This document shows, piece by piece, positions 24,601 to 37,445 of a stretch of 64,000 nt of DNA. Under the pieces are notes generated by a model. It made no database searches and was not told the origin of the DNA. It saw only the letters and a program-made list of their open reading frames with translations. The stretch's first letter is position 1. Each line of letters opens with the position of its first letter. Position numbers and translations under genes: made by a program. The DNA is from Eonycteris spelaea. Lineage: Eukaryota > Chordata > Mammalia > Chiroptera > Pteropodidae. Location of the stretch: NCBI GenBank assembly GCA_003508835.1, contig PUFA01000057.1, positions 10,552,501-10,616,500 on the forward strand, written 5' to 3'.

Positions 24601-26090
24601 AGCTGCCTCAGCACCTCTAGCACTTTGTGAGGCCTGAAAGAATGACTACACCCTGTCTGCGCAGAAAACCTGTGTCTCACCCGCTTTCCAGCTTCAGACT
24701 ATTATGCTCAGTTTTTGGGAAAACACAAACACACCCTTCACAACTTTGGACGCACATATTTTTTAATATGTGAATTGCAGAAGGTGGTTGGGCACCATTC
24801 CTACTTTAATTATTAACAAATGCACCTGTGGGTCTGTTGAGTACATGTGGGTACATTCTAATGCATGTTAAAATGCTATAGGATATACTACTTAATCACC
24901 AAGAAACAACTTAATTATTTACTGAACAGTCGGGCTCAAAAACATTTATAATGTGTCTAAAATAAAAAAAACAAGGATCATACTTTGAAGACTGGAATTT
25001 TTTTTGCAAGAGCACCTACGTATAGCTCAAGATGGGGTATTAATAGGGAAAATGTGTTTCGAAAGTATGCAAATGCAGCACTTTCATTCCAGTTCTAAAC
25101 CAAGAAATTTGATAAATGCTGAATGGCTGCCTGAATAAATCACTTCTGCCTGGGATTGACTGGAAGGACGTAGAGTCTCATGGCCCTGGACACTTTTGTG
25201 GGTCACACTGCTAGCCCAGTTCACACAGGCAGGACTGAATGAGGGGTGAGGGTCAGCTCCTGGTTCTTATTTTCTGCTAATGTCAGGATTTTGTTGCTCT
25301 GTAGATTGAATGTAGAGCTTTAGATGGTGTGAAAATTAGACCTGATGAGAGGTCAAAGGCGCTAGGGTCATTTAGCCTTAAGAAAAGAAGGCTGACAGGT
25401 GATCCAATGACATTTTCCAATAGGAAAAAGTCTTATTGTACAGATAGTGACCAGCTGTTCCTTTCACAGAAGCAGAGTAGACATGGGGATTAGATTTAGA
25501 CAAAGACTGTTGAGATCAGAGGCTCTCTTGGCACTGGAATCCCTTTTCTGAGAGATGTGGGCTGATGAATAACACTATTACTTGTCTTTTAGCCTTTGTT
25601 AATAGGCTATTCTTTGAGACAGACCACAGCATCTTACTGAAGTTTATTGTAGTATGTTGGGAAATATTTATTAAATAGAGGATTTTAGGGTGTATACATA
25701 TATGTCAATTCAGGAAATTTGCACAATTGTTATTTTTGAATGAAGATATAACTGAAAATTTTCCTTTTTCCTCTACTTTTTTTGAATCACATCTCTTTTT
25801 CATCCTTAGTGACCTTTTCACACTGTTGGTGCCTGTGCGTTTTAATATCTTTGAGTCCCTCTTTTCTCCTTATGACTTTTTAAACAACCAAAGGACAAGC
25901 CCCAAATAAAGCCAGGCCCTGCCTGAAGAAACCCTGTGTCCCATGGTGACAGATAAGTGCTCGCAGGTGCTAGATGCTTATTAACAGCTTTTATTTTATA
26001 ATATCCTCTGGGGAAAACATTTACCAATATTGTAACAAAAGCACATTTACAACATGTGAGTTGCAACCATTTTTAAACTTAATGGTACAG
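24601..26090. other. Unassigned AT-rich DNA
   Basis: No open frame above background and no clear transposon. Confidence 0.4.
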
Positions 26091-26094
26091 CACA

Positions 26095-26285
26095 AAAAAG
26101 TAAACTGACACTTCAGTTTGTGTGGCCTTAGGCACTTTTGTGATCTCTGAGCTCAATAACTAAATTTGTACAACAGAGGTAATGACATCATATCACACTA
26201 TGAGAATTAAATGAGATAATGAACATGAAACCATTCTACCTAGCAGGCAATAGGGTCATTTCCAACTTTACCCTAAAGAAGTTAA
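26095..26285 (+). repeat. MIR SINE
   Basis: 'gtgtggccttaggcactttt', 'gatctctgagctcaataact', 'gtacaacagaggtaatgaca' and 'gagaattaaatgagataatg' follow the MIR core and tail in order, the last block being a close match. Confidence 0.75.
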
Positions 26286-28240
26286 AATGGGATATGAAAT
26301 TTATTGAATGAAGTTTATTCTATGGAACATTTCTGACAACACTAACAGGCATGTTTGAACATAATGTCTCCAGTCACCTGTAGCTCATTTACTGAAAGAG
26401 TCATAGCCAGCTTTGGCTGAGAACAGACATGTATTATCTGTTGCATTTTGTTAGTACAGTTTTTCAACAGCTATTGAAGACATTGACCTACTGTAATGTT
26501 AGTTTTCCAACAAAATAGAAAGAAATTAAAGGAATGTTTAAAAAATTATTGCTTTTTACTACTTAAAAACAAAAGTTATGAATTGGTGTTAGGAGAAAAA
26601 AGACTTCAAAGAAAACCTATGAACCTAAAAAGATTTCTCTTGAAACTTATGATAAAGAAAACTATGACAAAGAAATTGCTCAGAATTCTATGATTGCAAG
26701 TGAACATCTTAGAAGGGGTAGCTGTATTGTTTTTTCTTACCAGTTACAGGAATTTTGAAACAATCTGGCAGTAGAAAGATAACTAAGAAAATCATTCCAT
26801 GATCTACCATCTACCTTTTCCAAGCCTCAAATTTTGTAAGTATCTAGCTTATAGAATCAACACAAGTAAGTCAATGTCTTTTACTTGAAAACAAACAGCA
26901 AAGATGCCAATTAATACTTTGCAAACTATGTTTATATTTTGTAGCCTTGAGCTCATTGTTTGTGGGTGTTTCTTTTTTAACACAGCTAAACAATATTTTT
27001 CATCCTGAAGGTAGCACAGAGGTGGGTTTTGCATTGGTGAAATGCCCACAGCAGTCAGGGTATAGCTTTCAGAGAAGGGCTAAACCAACTTTTCCCACCT
27101 GTTAATCCTTAACACCTCATTATTAGCTAACACTGTTTATAGTTTATAGTATATAAATCTTAGACTTTATTCTCTGAGAATTGAATGCTAAAAGTCTATT
27201 GTCAATTTGGAAAAAAATAAACAAACACAGACCTGTTACTTGGCTTCCCTAAGAAATAAAAATATATTCCTTGAGCATCACAGACTCTACAGTGTTTGAA
27301 AAACTGGCAAGGGATAAGCATTCTATTATAAATGTCAAGATGGAGATTGAAGTAGCTCCAAATTTTACTCTATGTGATTTGTGCTTTTATTGATAAGTAG
27401 GATTCTTAAGGTCCCACACAGCAGGCTTTGGTGTTGATGAAGTTGGTGTTTATTTTGGCTTGACTCCCTGGGGCATCCTGAGAAGTAGGATTTTGTTTAA
27501 ACCTAACAATTCACCCACTCTCAGAATGTAAACAAGAGGCTGTTTTTTCTTTCTTCTTTGTCCAGAGACTGTGAATTTGTCTCTGGGGTTCTGTTCAGCT
27601 TGCTTTCCAGAAGCCACACACATGCTTGGTCTCATTCTCCTGCAGGACTAAACTGCAAACACAAAACACGATAAATTGAGAGATTAATTTCTTTTGAGAA
27701 GGTTCAACTAAAGTCCCAAGTCTCTTAATAGAAATTACCTTTAAAATCAAATAAGCTATTTATAAAAGTCAGAAACCACACCCAGAAAGTCCAGATCTTT
27801 TTCAATAGAAAATGCCCTGGAGCCAGCAGTGGTAGCTTTCAAAAGAATTTCCATTATCCAGAAGGATAGTATGTCTTGTTTTTATTGTAACATGATCACC
27901 CACTTTCCCAAACCTTTATGAAATGGTAGAAAGCAGTCTTTCTAAAAGTAAACTCCAACATCCTTTGTTTACCAAATCACCAATAGATCCATAAAAGGGA
28001 TTTTGAACAGAGCCATTTCCTGTTACAAATTACCCAGAAATAGAAAATACTGTCTTTTAAATACAAGATGTATGTTTTCTGATGCCACCTTTCATGAAAT
28101 TTTTTTTCCAACTTATGTCGGTCAGCATTCACACATACAGCAGAGGAGAATGTCCACCTACATGATGGTTCGTGGTTGAGCAATGCACTTTATTTGCAGC
28201 ACCTCTTAAATAACTATATTCCTGCATTTAAAAAATACCT
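26286..28240. other. Unassigned AT-rich DNA
   Basis: About 2 kb with no assignable repeat or coding exon. Open frames (26496-26693 +, 27450-27635 -, 27977-28183 -) are short and lack domains. Confidence 0.4.
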
Positions 28241-28244
28241 TCCT

Positions 28245-28890
28245 TAGGAGTGCACTGACAGGTAGCATGACTGGGTTTCTGAAGTATAAGATACACAGAC
28301 AATTTCTCCAGAACACCTGCTCCACTCCCAGTATTTTCTCCCCATATGGGGTTCCTTTTGATACCAGAGATCTCTATGGGGTGGGAGTTCAAATAGGAAC
28401 CTTGACTCTGAGCTCTGATGACCAGATTCTTGTCTTATGCTACAAGAAAGAATTCAAGGACAAGACAAACAGCAAGCAGGAAAGTGCAAGTTTTATTAAA
28501 GCAAAAGTACACACTTAAGAGAGAAATGCTGGTGAACTCAGAGAGCTACTCACTCTGAGGCTGTCTGGATTGCTGGCTTTTGTTTACCTTGGGGGGGGGC
28601 CTGGAGACATGGTACTTGCAATGAGGATGATATTATAAGAATGTTATGATTAGACAAAGCTGAATAAAGGACAAGGAAAAGACTCCAGAGCTTTATCCTG
28701 GAGAGAAGAGAATGTCCCAAGGCCATCTAGCTTGTCTCCCAGACTTAGCTTGTCTCCCAGACTTGGCTTGTTTCTCATGCTGGAGTCTCACACTTGGAGT
28801 CAAAATAGTGAGAGGGCTGAATAAGGAACAAGGGAGCCATATCTTGAAGGGGAGGGGGAACATCCCTAGGCTATCTATCTTCCCTCACTT
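28245..28890 (-). mobile_element. Class I ERV-like solo LTR (minus strand)
   Basis: Read on the minus strand, the order is U3, a TATA-like TTATAA (28633-28638), then AATAAA (28492-28497 reversed) followed by ACTTGCACTTTCC and a 'tgtccttgaattctttcttg' block, a layout typical of gammaretrovirus-like LTR R/U5 regions. A plausible 5' TG end is at about 28889. The U3 part holds an 18-bp tandem repeat (28729-28764) and a looser duplication of a 'gaataaggaacaag...' block. No internal ERV genes adjoin it, so it is probably a solo LTR. The left limit is approximate. Confidence 0.6.
28729..28776. repeat. 18-bp tandem repeat in LTR U3
   Basis: AGCTTGTCTCCCAGACTT at 28729-28746 and 28747-28764, then a third degraded partial copy (ggcttgtttctc). 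Confidence 0.88.
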
Positions 28891-30680
28891 TTACTTTCTA
28901 GCTCTTTCTTTCCTTGGTTTCCTCCTGTCCCTTCCTGCTGCCCCTATCCTTCTGCTCCTCTTTTTCTCTCATTTCACTCTTACCTGGAAGGTGGAACCAC
29001 ATTAATTCTGTAGAGCACACAGATGATGCATGGGGACCAGAGACCTCTTCCCCTAACACATGCCTACAGATATGAGATATATCAGTTCCAGAACCACTAC
29101 CAGGAGTTTCCGGTGAATTCTATGGTAACTCTGATCTGGGGCCCAGAGATCTAAACAGAACTGGATGCCAGAGGGCCCCTAACTGGAGATATTGGAAGGC
29201 TGGTATAATCATATATCTCAAATGGTGCTCTTAATTCAGCTAGGAAAATAGTTTCATAAACCTGGGTTAGCTTGGGCAAAGAAACACAGAGAGGAGTCCT
29301 TGGGTCGGAAGGGGCACATGGTATAAAAGCCCAGATGTGGGATTTAGGTAATGGTTCAGTCTCTAACTCCCTCTATGAGGAAATTGTTGACAAAAAAGGG
29401 AATGATGCATGAATAATTAGAGAGAAGTAAAACTGCAATATAAACATAAGCCCACTTCCAGAATTGTTGCTATAGTCATGATCCTGTATAGTGGGGCTGA
29501 CAGCCACCAGTCGCAATGTAACTGAGGGTGTGGCCCTGCAGGGCTGACCAGTGATGAGCCTCTCAGCACTGGGAATATTATAGAATAGGTGCTTAATGGC
29601 TGTCAGTAGAACACACAAGGAGCCATAGGACAAAAGTGAAAGCCTACATCTCATGTGTGCTGTACACATATGTAGACTTTATCAAATGGAGAAAAGCATG
29701 AGTTTGCAATGAGTTTACTGATTAAGTGAAATACAAGAAATGATTATGTCTAGATCATCTGAACATCAGGCCTATCACATCCTCATCACCATTGAACAAG
29801 AGCTGGCTTTTATCAAGCACCTACTATATACCACATGTATACCATCTCATGTAATTTGACACAAGCAGGTCATGGAGTCCAGGGACACAGCAGTTTATAA
29901 AAGGGAGTATGATCAGATGGTAGGCCTGTACCCACGTCCAGTGGAGCAGTGGGATCCATAATGGGACAATCACAGGGAAATAGCAAAAGCAACTGCTTAG
30001 CAAGGAGGCCAGAGTCTGTGCCCAGCGGAAGGTCAGGAGTCAAGGAAACAGAAGGAAGACTCTCTCTCGGGCATAAGCAGGAAGAAGCTGTGCGTGTGCA
30101 CACACACACACACACACACACAACTCATGTAACTGATAGGTACTTCCTCTGACTTTCTTGGATGACACACATCTTTTGTGACCAAATAGCAGTTAAGTGT
30201 AGGGAAATGAGAATTAAAGGTGGGTACTGTTACTAATTCAGCCTTTGCCTCAGCTACATTTTGTGACCTTGGGAAAATATTTCATAGTAATTTGTCTGGA
30301 ATCAACCACTCATTCCCTGAATTTTACAGATGATGAGAGCACAGGTGAGCCAGAATCAGACTCTCTTTGAACATCTTGTGAATCATGTCATCACACATGG
30401 TATGGATAGAGGGACAATGAGCACCTGGCCAATAATGCTGTTGGGACGAAGAGCTGCCTTGCTTTGTGACCACTGCTAATTCCACTCCTCTTTTTGTGCT
30501 TTGTGAGTTAAGTCACTTTCTCACTTTTCATTGACGTTCCAGGTGCGCAAGTGAAAAGAGTGACTAAATGAGTGGGAATAGGCTTGGTGCTGTTCATTCT
30601 CAGTTTACCACAGTGGCTAAAATGAAGCATCACTGGAGTTCTATCCAAGGATGTTCCTGGACCATGTAAGAATAGAAAGG
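28891..30680. other. Unassigned DNA with a short CA repeat
   Basis: A TATAAAAG occurs at 29321-29328 without other promoter evidence. At 30265-30350 'tttgtgaccttgggaaaata' weakly resembles MIR. The rest is unassigned. Confidence 0.35.
30098..30122. repeat. (CA)n microsatellite
   Basis: Twelve or so CA units, preceded by 'gtgcgtgtg'. Confidence 0.92.
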
Positions 30681-30684
30681 ACAG

Positions 30685-31032
30685 TAATATGAGTTGAACT
30701 TTGTCCCCACAGAAGGTATGTTGGAATTCTCATCTCCCAATATCTCACCTTATTTGGAAATATGGTCTTTACAGAGAAAATGAAGTCATTAGGGTAGGTT
30801 CAATCTGATGTGGCTGTTGTCAATATAGAAAGGGAAAATTTAGACACAGACAAATATACAAACAGAAGACATCGTGAAGACACAGGGAGAAGGCAGCCAT
30901 ATGACTGGTGTGAAGCATTTATAAGCCAAGGAACACCAAGGATTGTTGACAAACACCAGAAACTGGAGAAGGAAGGGAAGGAGTCTCTCCTAGAGTCTTT
31001 AGAGGAAACATGGTCCTACCCGCACCTTACCT
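30685..31032 (+). mobile_element. MaLR (MLT1-type) LTR fragment
   Basis: 'atgagttgaactttgtcccc', 'ccttatttggaaatatggtc', 'gaagacacagggagaaggca' and 'aagccaaggaacaccaagga' follow the MLT1 LTR in order. The element is cut by the adjoining L1 fragment before its usual '...aataaatttctgtt' end. Confidence 0.8.
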
Positions 31033-31700
31033 ATAGAGAATCAAGGATCAGAATTACATTAAACATCTCTTCAGAAACAATGTGAGCAAGAGAGAGAGAG
31101 GAATGAATGTTTAAAGTTTTAAGGAAAAAAACTGACCAAACTAAAATTCTATATCCTGTGAAATTATCCTTCAAAAGTGAAGGAGACTATCTCAGACAGA
31201 TTTAAAAAATGAGGGAATTCATTGCTAGCAGGTAAGCCCAGAGTGTAGAATTATTCAAGAAATGTTAAAAAAAAAAAAAAAAGAAGCGTTAAAAGAAATG
31301 TTAAAAGAAGTTCTTCAGAGAGTCAGAAAAATTATATAGGTCAGAAATTTGGATCTAAAGAGAGGATGTCAGAAAAGAAATGAGTGAAAATAGGTTTTAA
31401 AAAAATTCTTCCTTGTTTAAAGAAATAATAGTAACAATGAATTTAGTGATTATAGCATATGAATAATGAAATTAATGACAGTAGTGTTTTCAGGAAAGGG
31501 AAGGAGGAATTGGGAACACTCAGTTATAAGGAACACCCTGTGCAGTGTCATAGTGTTATTTCAAAGTGAACCTAGATTGGTTGTAAATATATATTGCAAA
31601 CTCTGTCCAGAAATGGATAGATCCAGCAGAAAATCAATAAAGATATCATCGAACTTAACAGTACCATCAGTTACTCAGTGGCCTCCTTGTGCAGGCAGAT
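31033..31700 (+). mobile_element. LINE-1 fragment: ORF1 3' part, inter-ORF, ORF2 start
   Basis: Begins in the carboxy-terminal part of ORF1 ('aacatctcttcagaaacaat', 'tgtgaaattatccttcaaaa'), passes the ORF1 end ('aaatgttaaaagaagttctt'), the inter-ORF spacer ('cagtgtcatagtgttatttc', 'gattggttgtaaatatatat') and reaches ORF2 start-like sequence near 31650. Frames are broken, and both ends are truncated. Confidence 0.75.
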
Positions 31701-32699
31701 AGAGGGAAGAACACAGTGACTTGAACTGGATTTTCTCATTTTAACTGACCAGAAATTTTTACATTTAAAAAAGGTTGAAATAGGAGAAAAAAAAAAGATT
31801 ATGTCACTGGACCACAGACTCTAAGAGGGAATTATGGTTTTAGAGTTTATTTAATAATCTTAACAAGGCTCAGTAGTGTGTGGATTTTTATAGTGCTCAT
31901 CTCTTTCCCAAGTGTTCACCACAATGAGTGTGTCCAGAGGGAATAATTGCTTATAATTATAAATAATGAAGCCATTTTCTCTACTCTGAAATACTCGTTA
32001 AACAGAATCACTGCATTAAGCAGTGAATACTATTCAAAATCCATAATATTATATCTCGTTATCTGAAAATGAATGCTGCAGTCTAATGAACAAAAAGATT
32101 CAATCAAACAAAAGTTAAACAAAGGCTTGGGAATTTATGGAAACTACAAGTGATATGCCTGAAGCATTTGGAAAATGATATAATTGAAACTGTACTCGGC
32201 CTTGGCTGGTCCATAGCACACAAAAAAACCTGGAAATTGCAGCTAATTACTTTGCTCAATGTTCACATGTTTTCCCCTTTTGTAGAATGGGTCCTAATTC
32301 TCCAGAACCTTCTCCCCCTTTTCTACCATCAGTGCTCACCTGTGCTAGTTCTTCATCACTGAGGGAATTGGCAACACCGTACTGAGAATTCAGTACTCAT
32401 TGCCTTCTGCATACCTTCTAGAATTATTCCATATGTCTGAGTTAACCCTCACAAGCAGAAAGGTGCCTTATATTCACACAAAAACTGAGCCCTTAATACA
32501 ACAGACTCACAAATACTCTTTTTCAAAAAACAAAGTTATTTTTGGTTAAGACATATTGACCTGAAGTTACACAATTGAGGTCATTTGGGATATGTATAAA
32601 AGAATTTTCAAAAAGCAATAAAAGAATATCTTGAGTAATGATGTCAAAGTCGTAAGTGTGCAAATGCTAGTGTCAATAAGTACTTTAAAGATTGCTTTA
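31701..32699. other. Unassigned AT-rich DNA
   Basis: No gene or assignable repeat. A poly-T/poly-A bias is present but no structured element. Confidence 0.4.
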
Positions 32700-33896
32700 C
32701 AAGAGGTTTCACCTCCACAACATGCTCCCCAGCCCAAGATTCCAGTGCCAGGGACAGAAGTTCCCATCCTACTGGCTGTGAAGATCAGCAGAGATTGTGG
32801 CTGAATGAAATGGAGAATGGCTGGAGTAACAGGTGTCTTCTTAAAGAACTCTTGCCTGGACTTACTTGCTAATGAACTTACTCTCTCTGAGCTCCAATGC
32901 TGGAGAAGCAGCTAAAAGGTGCCATGGACAGATGGAGAAGAACAACATTGTTTGGCTTCAGGGCAAGGGCAGGAGGAGAAACTTCTTCCAGACAAAAGTG
33001 CTGAAAGAAGCCATTGTTCCTTTTTTGAGCCTTCCCTACTCCCAGCATGCAGACACAGACAGGTGCCATATCTGAGTCTCCATCAACCTAGCTAATACTT
33101 GTTGCCTAACCCTGGTGATTCCATGAGATCTGCCTCACTCAACTTGCAAGCCCACTCAAGCCACTTCCAGTGACTTCCATACAAAACAGCCTTGGTTAAT
33201 GCTGTAGAATTTCCTAAAATCCCTCAAAGGTTCCCAATTCCAAACAAGCAGGCATCTGGCCTCAGTGTACCCCATACTCCTTGCTAAGCAACCCCATGTC
33301 CAGCACTAGCAGCACCTGGCATCAGATTATGGTTTAGCCTCTCCTAGGTGCTTCCAAGCCCAGCACAAGTGGCAACCATTTGAAGATCACTCTGTAGCTC
33401 ATACCAAGTAGTCTCTGGCAGGGCACAGAATGTGGCTGAAATTGGCATGCAACAGAGCTCCTCCCAAGAGGCCCTAGAGCCAATATACCCACTGGTTAGT
33501 TTCACACCACACCAGAGCACCACCCAATCACCTCAACAAATGACACAATCAAAGGTCTGAATAGGCAGGCACCACAGTTCCACTAAAGCAAATCCTGCTC
33601 CACTGTTTCAGCCCCTACACAATAGCTTCTCCACTGTAGTCACAGCCAGTCCTCACAACCAATTAGTCTGAAGATTATTCCCTCTCACTGATATGCCAAC
33701 AGCAATGAGGCTCAACTACAACAGGAGGACACACAGCCCACACAAGAGTCACACCTGGAGCACCTGGCTCAGTTTGCCAGGGAGATTGCACCACTGGGCC
33801 ACATAGAAATCTACTTATGTAAGGTCACTCTACTAAGACTGAGACGTATTGCAGCTCCACCTAATATGAAGAAACAAACACAAAGAGGCAGGCAAA

Positions 33897-34780
33897 ATGA
33901 GAAGACAAAGAAACATGCCTCGAATGAAAGAGAAAAACAAAGCTCCAGAAAAAGAACTAAACAAAACAAAGCCAAGAAATCTATCAGATGCAGAGTTCAA
34001 AACACTGGTTATAAGAATTCTCAATGATCTCAGTGAAAATTTCACCAAAGAGATAGGAAACATAAAAATAGAGATAAACACCATTAAAAAAGAAGCAGTC
34101 TGAAATGAAGAATATGATAACTAAAATGAAGAATAATGAGAGGGAATCAACAGTAGATTTAGTAAAGTAGAAGATCAAATTAGTGATTTGGAAGATAAGG
34201 TAGCAGAAAACACCCAATTAGAATGTCAAAGAGAAAAAGAATTCTAAAAAATGAGAATAATTTAAGGGGTCTCCAGGACAACATTAAGTGTACTAACATC
34301 CTCATCATAGGGGTATCAGGAAGAGAAGAGAGAAAGCAAGGAATTGAAAATCCATTTCAAGAAATAATGACTGAGAAGTTATCAAATCTGGTGAAGGAAA
34401 TAGGCAAACAAGCCCAGGAAATGCAGAGTTTCAAACAAGATAAACCCAAAGAGGCCAACACCAAGACATATCATAATTAAAATGTCAAAGGTTAAAGACA
34501 AATTGACTATTAAAAGCAGCAAAATAAAAGCATTTAGTTACCTACAAGGGAGCTTCTATAAGACTGTCAGCTGATTTCTCAGCAGAAACTTTGCAGGCAA
34601 CAGTGAATTGGCATGAAATATTCAAAGTGATGAAAAGCAAGTACCTACAACATTACTCTATCCAGCAAAGTTAAGATTATCACTTAGAATTGAAGGACAG
34701 ATAAGGAGCTTCCAAGACAAAAAAAAAAAAAGCTAAAGGAGTATTACAAGAAATGTTAAAGGGACTTCTTGAAGAAGTAA
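33897..34780 (+). pseudogene. L1 ORF1 remnant (copy A)
   Basis: The start is the ATG at 33897 because the sequence there (MRRQRNMPR...) aligns with the ORF1 start of the copy at 42472 (MGRQRS...). The block DAEFKTLVIRILNDLSENF follows the amino end in both. A coiled-coil-like Glu/Lys/Ile-rich stretch ends in a stop at 34101. The RRM-like part is open at 34223-34480 (NILIIGVSGREE, then NLVKEIGKQAQE). The carboxy-terminal domain up to 'aaagggacttcttgaag' (34780) is frame-broken. Role in the family: RNA binding and chaperone. Here it is non-functional. Confidence 0.8.
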
Positions 34781-34796
34781 ATTAAAACTATAAATA

Positions 34797-34822
34797 TTAA
34801 TTAATTAATTAATTAATTAATT
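34797..34822. repeat. (TTAA)n microsatellite
   Basis: Six to seven TTAA units between ORF1 and the ORF2 remnant; self-complementary. Confidence 0.93.
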
Positions 34823-35794
34823 GAAAATATAAATAAAAATATAATAAAGTGGCAATAACTACATATATCAATGATTACTTTAAAGGGAAATGTATTAAAT
34901 GCTCCAATCCAAAGACATAGGATGAGAGAGTGGATAAGAAAACACACCCCTTACATATACGGCCTACAAGAGACTCACTTCAGATTGAAAGACACACATA
35001 GACTGAAAGTAAAGTGATGAAAAAAATATTTCATGAAAATGAAAAATAAATCTGAAGTACCAATACTTATACCAGACTAAATAGGCTTTTTTTAAAAAAA
35101 GGCTATCACAAGACACAAAGGACGCAGTAATTTCACTTCTGAGCATTTACCTGAAGAAACCCAACACTACTTTGAAGGAACCTGTGAATCCACATGTTCA
35201 CTGCAGCATTGTTTACAATAGCCAAGATATGGGTACCTGGGTATCCATCAATGGATGAGTGGATAAAGAAGAGGGGGTACATATATACAATGGAATTTTA
35301 CTTGACCATAACAGATAAAATCTTGCCATCTACAACATGAATGGATCTAGAGGATTACGTTAAGTGAATAAGTCAGTCAGAGAAAGACAAATACCATATG
35401 ATTTCACTTACATGTGGAATCTAAAGAACAAATAAATGAACAAACAAAACAGAAACAAACTCATAGGTACAGAGGACATTTTGATAATTGCCAGATGAGA
35501 GCAGGGTTAGAGGAATTGGTGAAAAAAGGGAAGGGATTAAGAAATACAAATCGGTAGTTACAAAATAGTCATGGGGATATAAAGTATAGCACTAGAAATA
35601 TAGTAAATAATACTGTAATAACTATGCATGGTGTCAGGTGGGTACTAGATCTATCGAGGTGATTATGTTCTAAGTTATATAAATAGCTAATTGCTATGTT
35701 GTACATCTAAAACTAATGTAATATATATCAGTGATAATTGAAAATTTTTAAATATTAAAAAATAAGAATTTACAAAAAAGATTCATCAATTCTT

Positions 35795-36490
35795 TACATT
35801 GTAGAGAAGATGGACACCTTAATGTTAGAAATGTTTGTAAAATGTTTGAAAGATTGTTTCATAGCTATTTTAAAACTAAAAATGAACTCCCCACAGGACC
35901 CAGTAATAACACTATTGGGCATATGTTCCAAGGAAATGAAAACTTATTCACAGAGAAACTTGTATCCAAATGTTTTACTTGTAGTAGCGGCAGGCTGGAA
36001 ATTATCCAAATGCTGCCAATGGGCAATGGTTAAACAAACTGCGGTCCATCTATAGCATAGAATCCTACTCAGCAATAAGAGAAACAAACTAGTGATATAT
36101 GCAACACCTTGGTGAATCTCAAGGAAATTATGCTGAGTAAAAAAGTCAATCTCAAAATATTACGGATTATATCAGTACATACCGTAACACTTATATCACA
36201 TTTGTGTAAGTACAGAATTACAGAGATGAAGAACAGGTTAGTGGTTGCCAGAGGTTATGGATGGTGGTAGGTATAATGGGGTGCCACAAAAGAGCCTGGT
36301 AGTGGTGGTACAAGTGAGTACCCCGATGTGATGGTGTTTCCACAAAGCTAGATGTGATAATTCTGTACTACAGTTGGTTATGTTTTACTATGGGGGAAGA
36401 TGAAAGTATGCATATTTCTTTGTACCTTGTATATTTCTTTGTATCTTCCTGTGAATCTATATTTATTTCAAAATAAAAAGTTTTATAATT
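35795..36490 (+). mobile_element. Older LINE-1 3' end (L1M-type)
   Basis: Starts in ORF2 carboxy-terminal sequence ('tcccccacaggacccagtaa'-like, then 'ctattgggcatatgttccaa'). Frames 35810-36055 are partly open. It proceeds through 'ggttagtggttgccagaggt' to a terminal 'atttcaaaataaaaag' (about 36465-36481). The block order equals L1MC/L1ME-type elements and differs from the younger L1 directly to its left. Confidence 0.75.
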
Positions 36491-36814
36491 ATTTCATGAA
36501 CAATAGACATTAATATTTTAAATAATGTGTGAATTTAAACATGTATCTGATACAATTAATAAATAAAACATTACAAGGGTACATTTGACTATTTCCACAT
36601 CCAGAAAAATCAGGTAGTTGTCAAAAATCTTTTTTAAAAATATCTTCTCACTTGGAGGATGAAGATCGCCTGCCATTCAGAATTACCTCATATTTGGAGA
36701 TAAATGGTTAGAGCTCCTCCTTGGTGCTCACAGCCTTTTAGACATAATCTTATCAACACAGAAAAAATATCTCTTTATAAGCATCTCTTCCCACTATTTG
36801 CTAAGTTCCTTGAT

Positions 36815-36844
36815 ATCATAGCATAGAGAATCATAGCATAGAGA
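36815..36844. repeat. 15-bp tandem duplication
   Basis: ATCATAGCATAGAGA occurs twice in a row, at 36815-36829 and 36830-36844, identical. Confidence 0.9.
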
Positions 36845-36861
36845 AGGGAAGAAAAGGGTTT

Positions 36862-37445
36862 GTTCATTCCTTTCTTCATTCTTTCCTTTATTGATGCTGT
36901 CACCTGTCCATTCACTAATGTGTTGTTTCCCTCATTCTTTCAACAAACACTGTGACCCACTTCCATGCACTAGGCACAGAGTGCTTGGTGCTAAGTATAC
37001 AAAGAGTTAGCCAGACAGCAAGATCAATACCCTTTGGAGCTGGCATTCCTGTATGAGAGCTAAAAAATAATTTTAAAAAACACCAACCACAAATGAAGGA
37101 ACAATGAAGAAACCAATTGGAAACTGCAATTAGCACTCTGCAAGTAAAAAATAAAGAACTGAATAAAGGTAACTGACAGAGTAGGGGGCAGAGGTTACTT
37201 TAAATCAGATAATTAGAGAAGGCCTCTGTGGATGGCCAATGTAGGATAAGGCTAGGAAATTGAGAAGGGGTTAGCAGTGCAAAGAGAGAAGCAGCATTCC
37301 AGGAAGAGAGACTATCATGTGCAAAGTAACTACAGTAGGACGTACCTGGGTATATTGAAAAAATAAACAAAGGCCAGCATGCATGAGAGCAGTGGCCATG
37401 GCTTGGATCATGGGAGCAGACATGGTGAAGCCTGAGACTGCACCT
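36862..37445 (-). repeat. LINE L2, minus strand
   Basis: The reverse-complemented L2 3' end is visible: 'ctcattctttcaacaaacac', 'cactaggcacagagtgcttg', then 'agcattccaggaagagagac' and 'tgtgcaaagtaactacagta', in the order expected of antisense L2. Diverged. Confidence 0.65.

Larger units (their letters stand above)
32700..35770 (+). mobile_element. LINE-1 lacking most of ORF2 (HAL1-like)
   Basis: A long 5' UTR (about 32700-33896), ORF1, a short ORF2 amino-terminal piece (about 34855-35125) and the 3' end are joined without the central ORF2. At about 35125 the endonuclease part ('aggctatcacaagacacaaa') runs straight into the carboxy-terminal part ('cagtaatttcacttctgagc'). The 3' UTR type (ggtgattatgttctaagtta, then ctaattgctatgttgtacat) matches 43880-43970 and 62550-62600. 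The left limit is approximate. A TTAA microsatellite (34797-34822) lies after ORF1. Confidence 0.85.

Noticed and set aside
29321..29328. TATAAAAG as a promoter
   Set aside because: No downstream exon, polyadenylation signal or LTR structure goes with it. A chance match in AT-rich DNA is likely.
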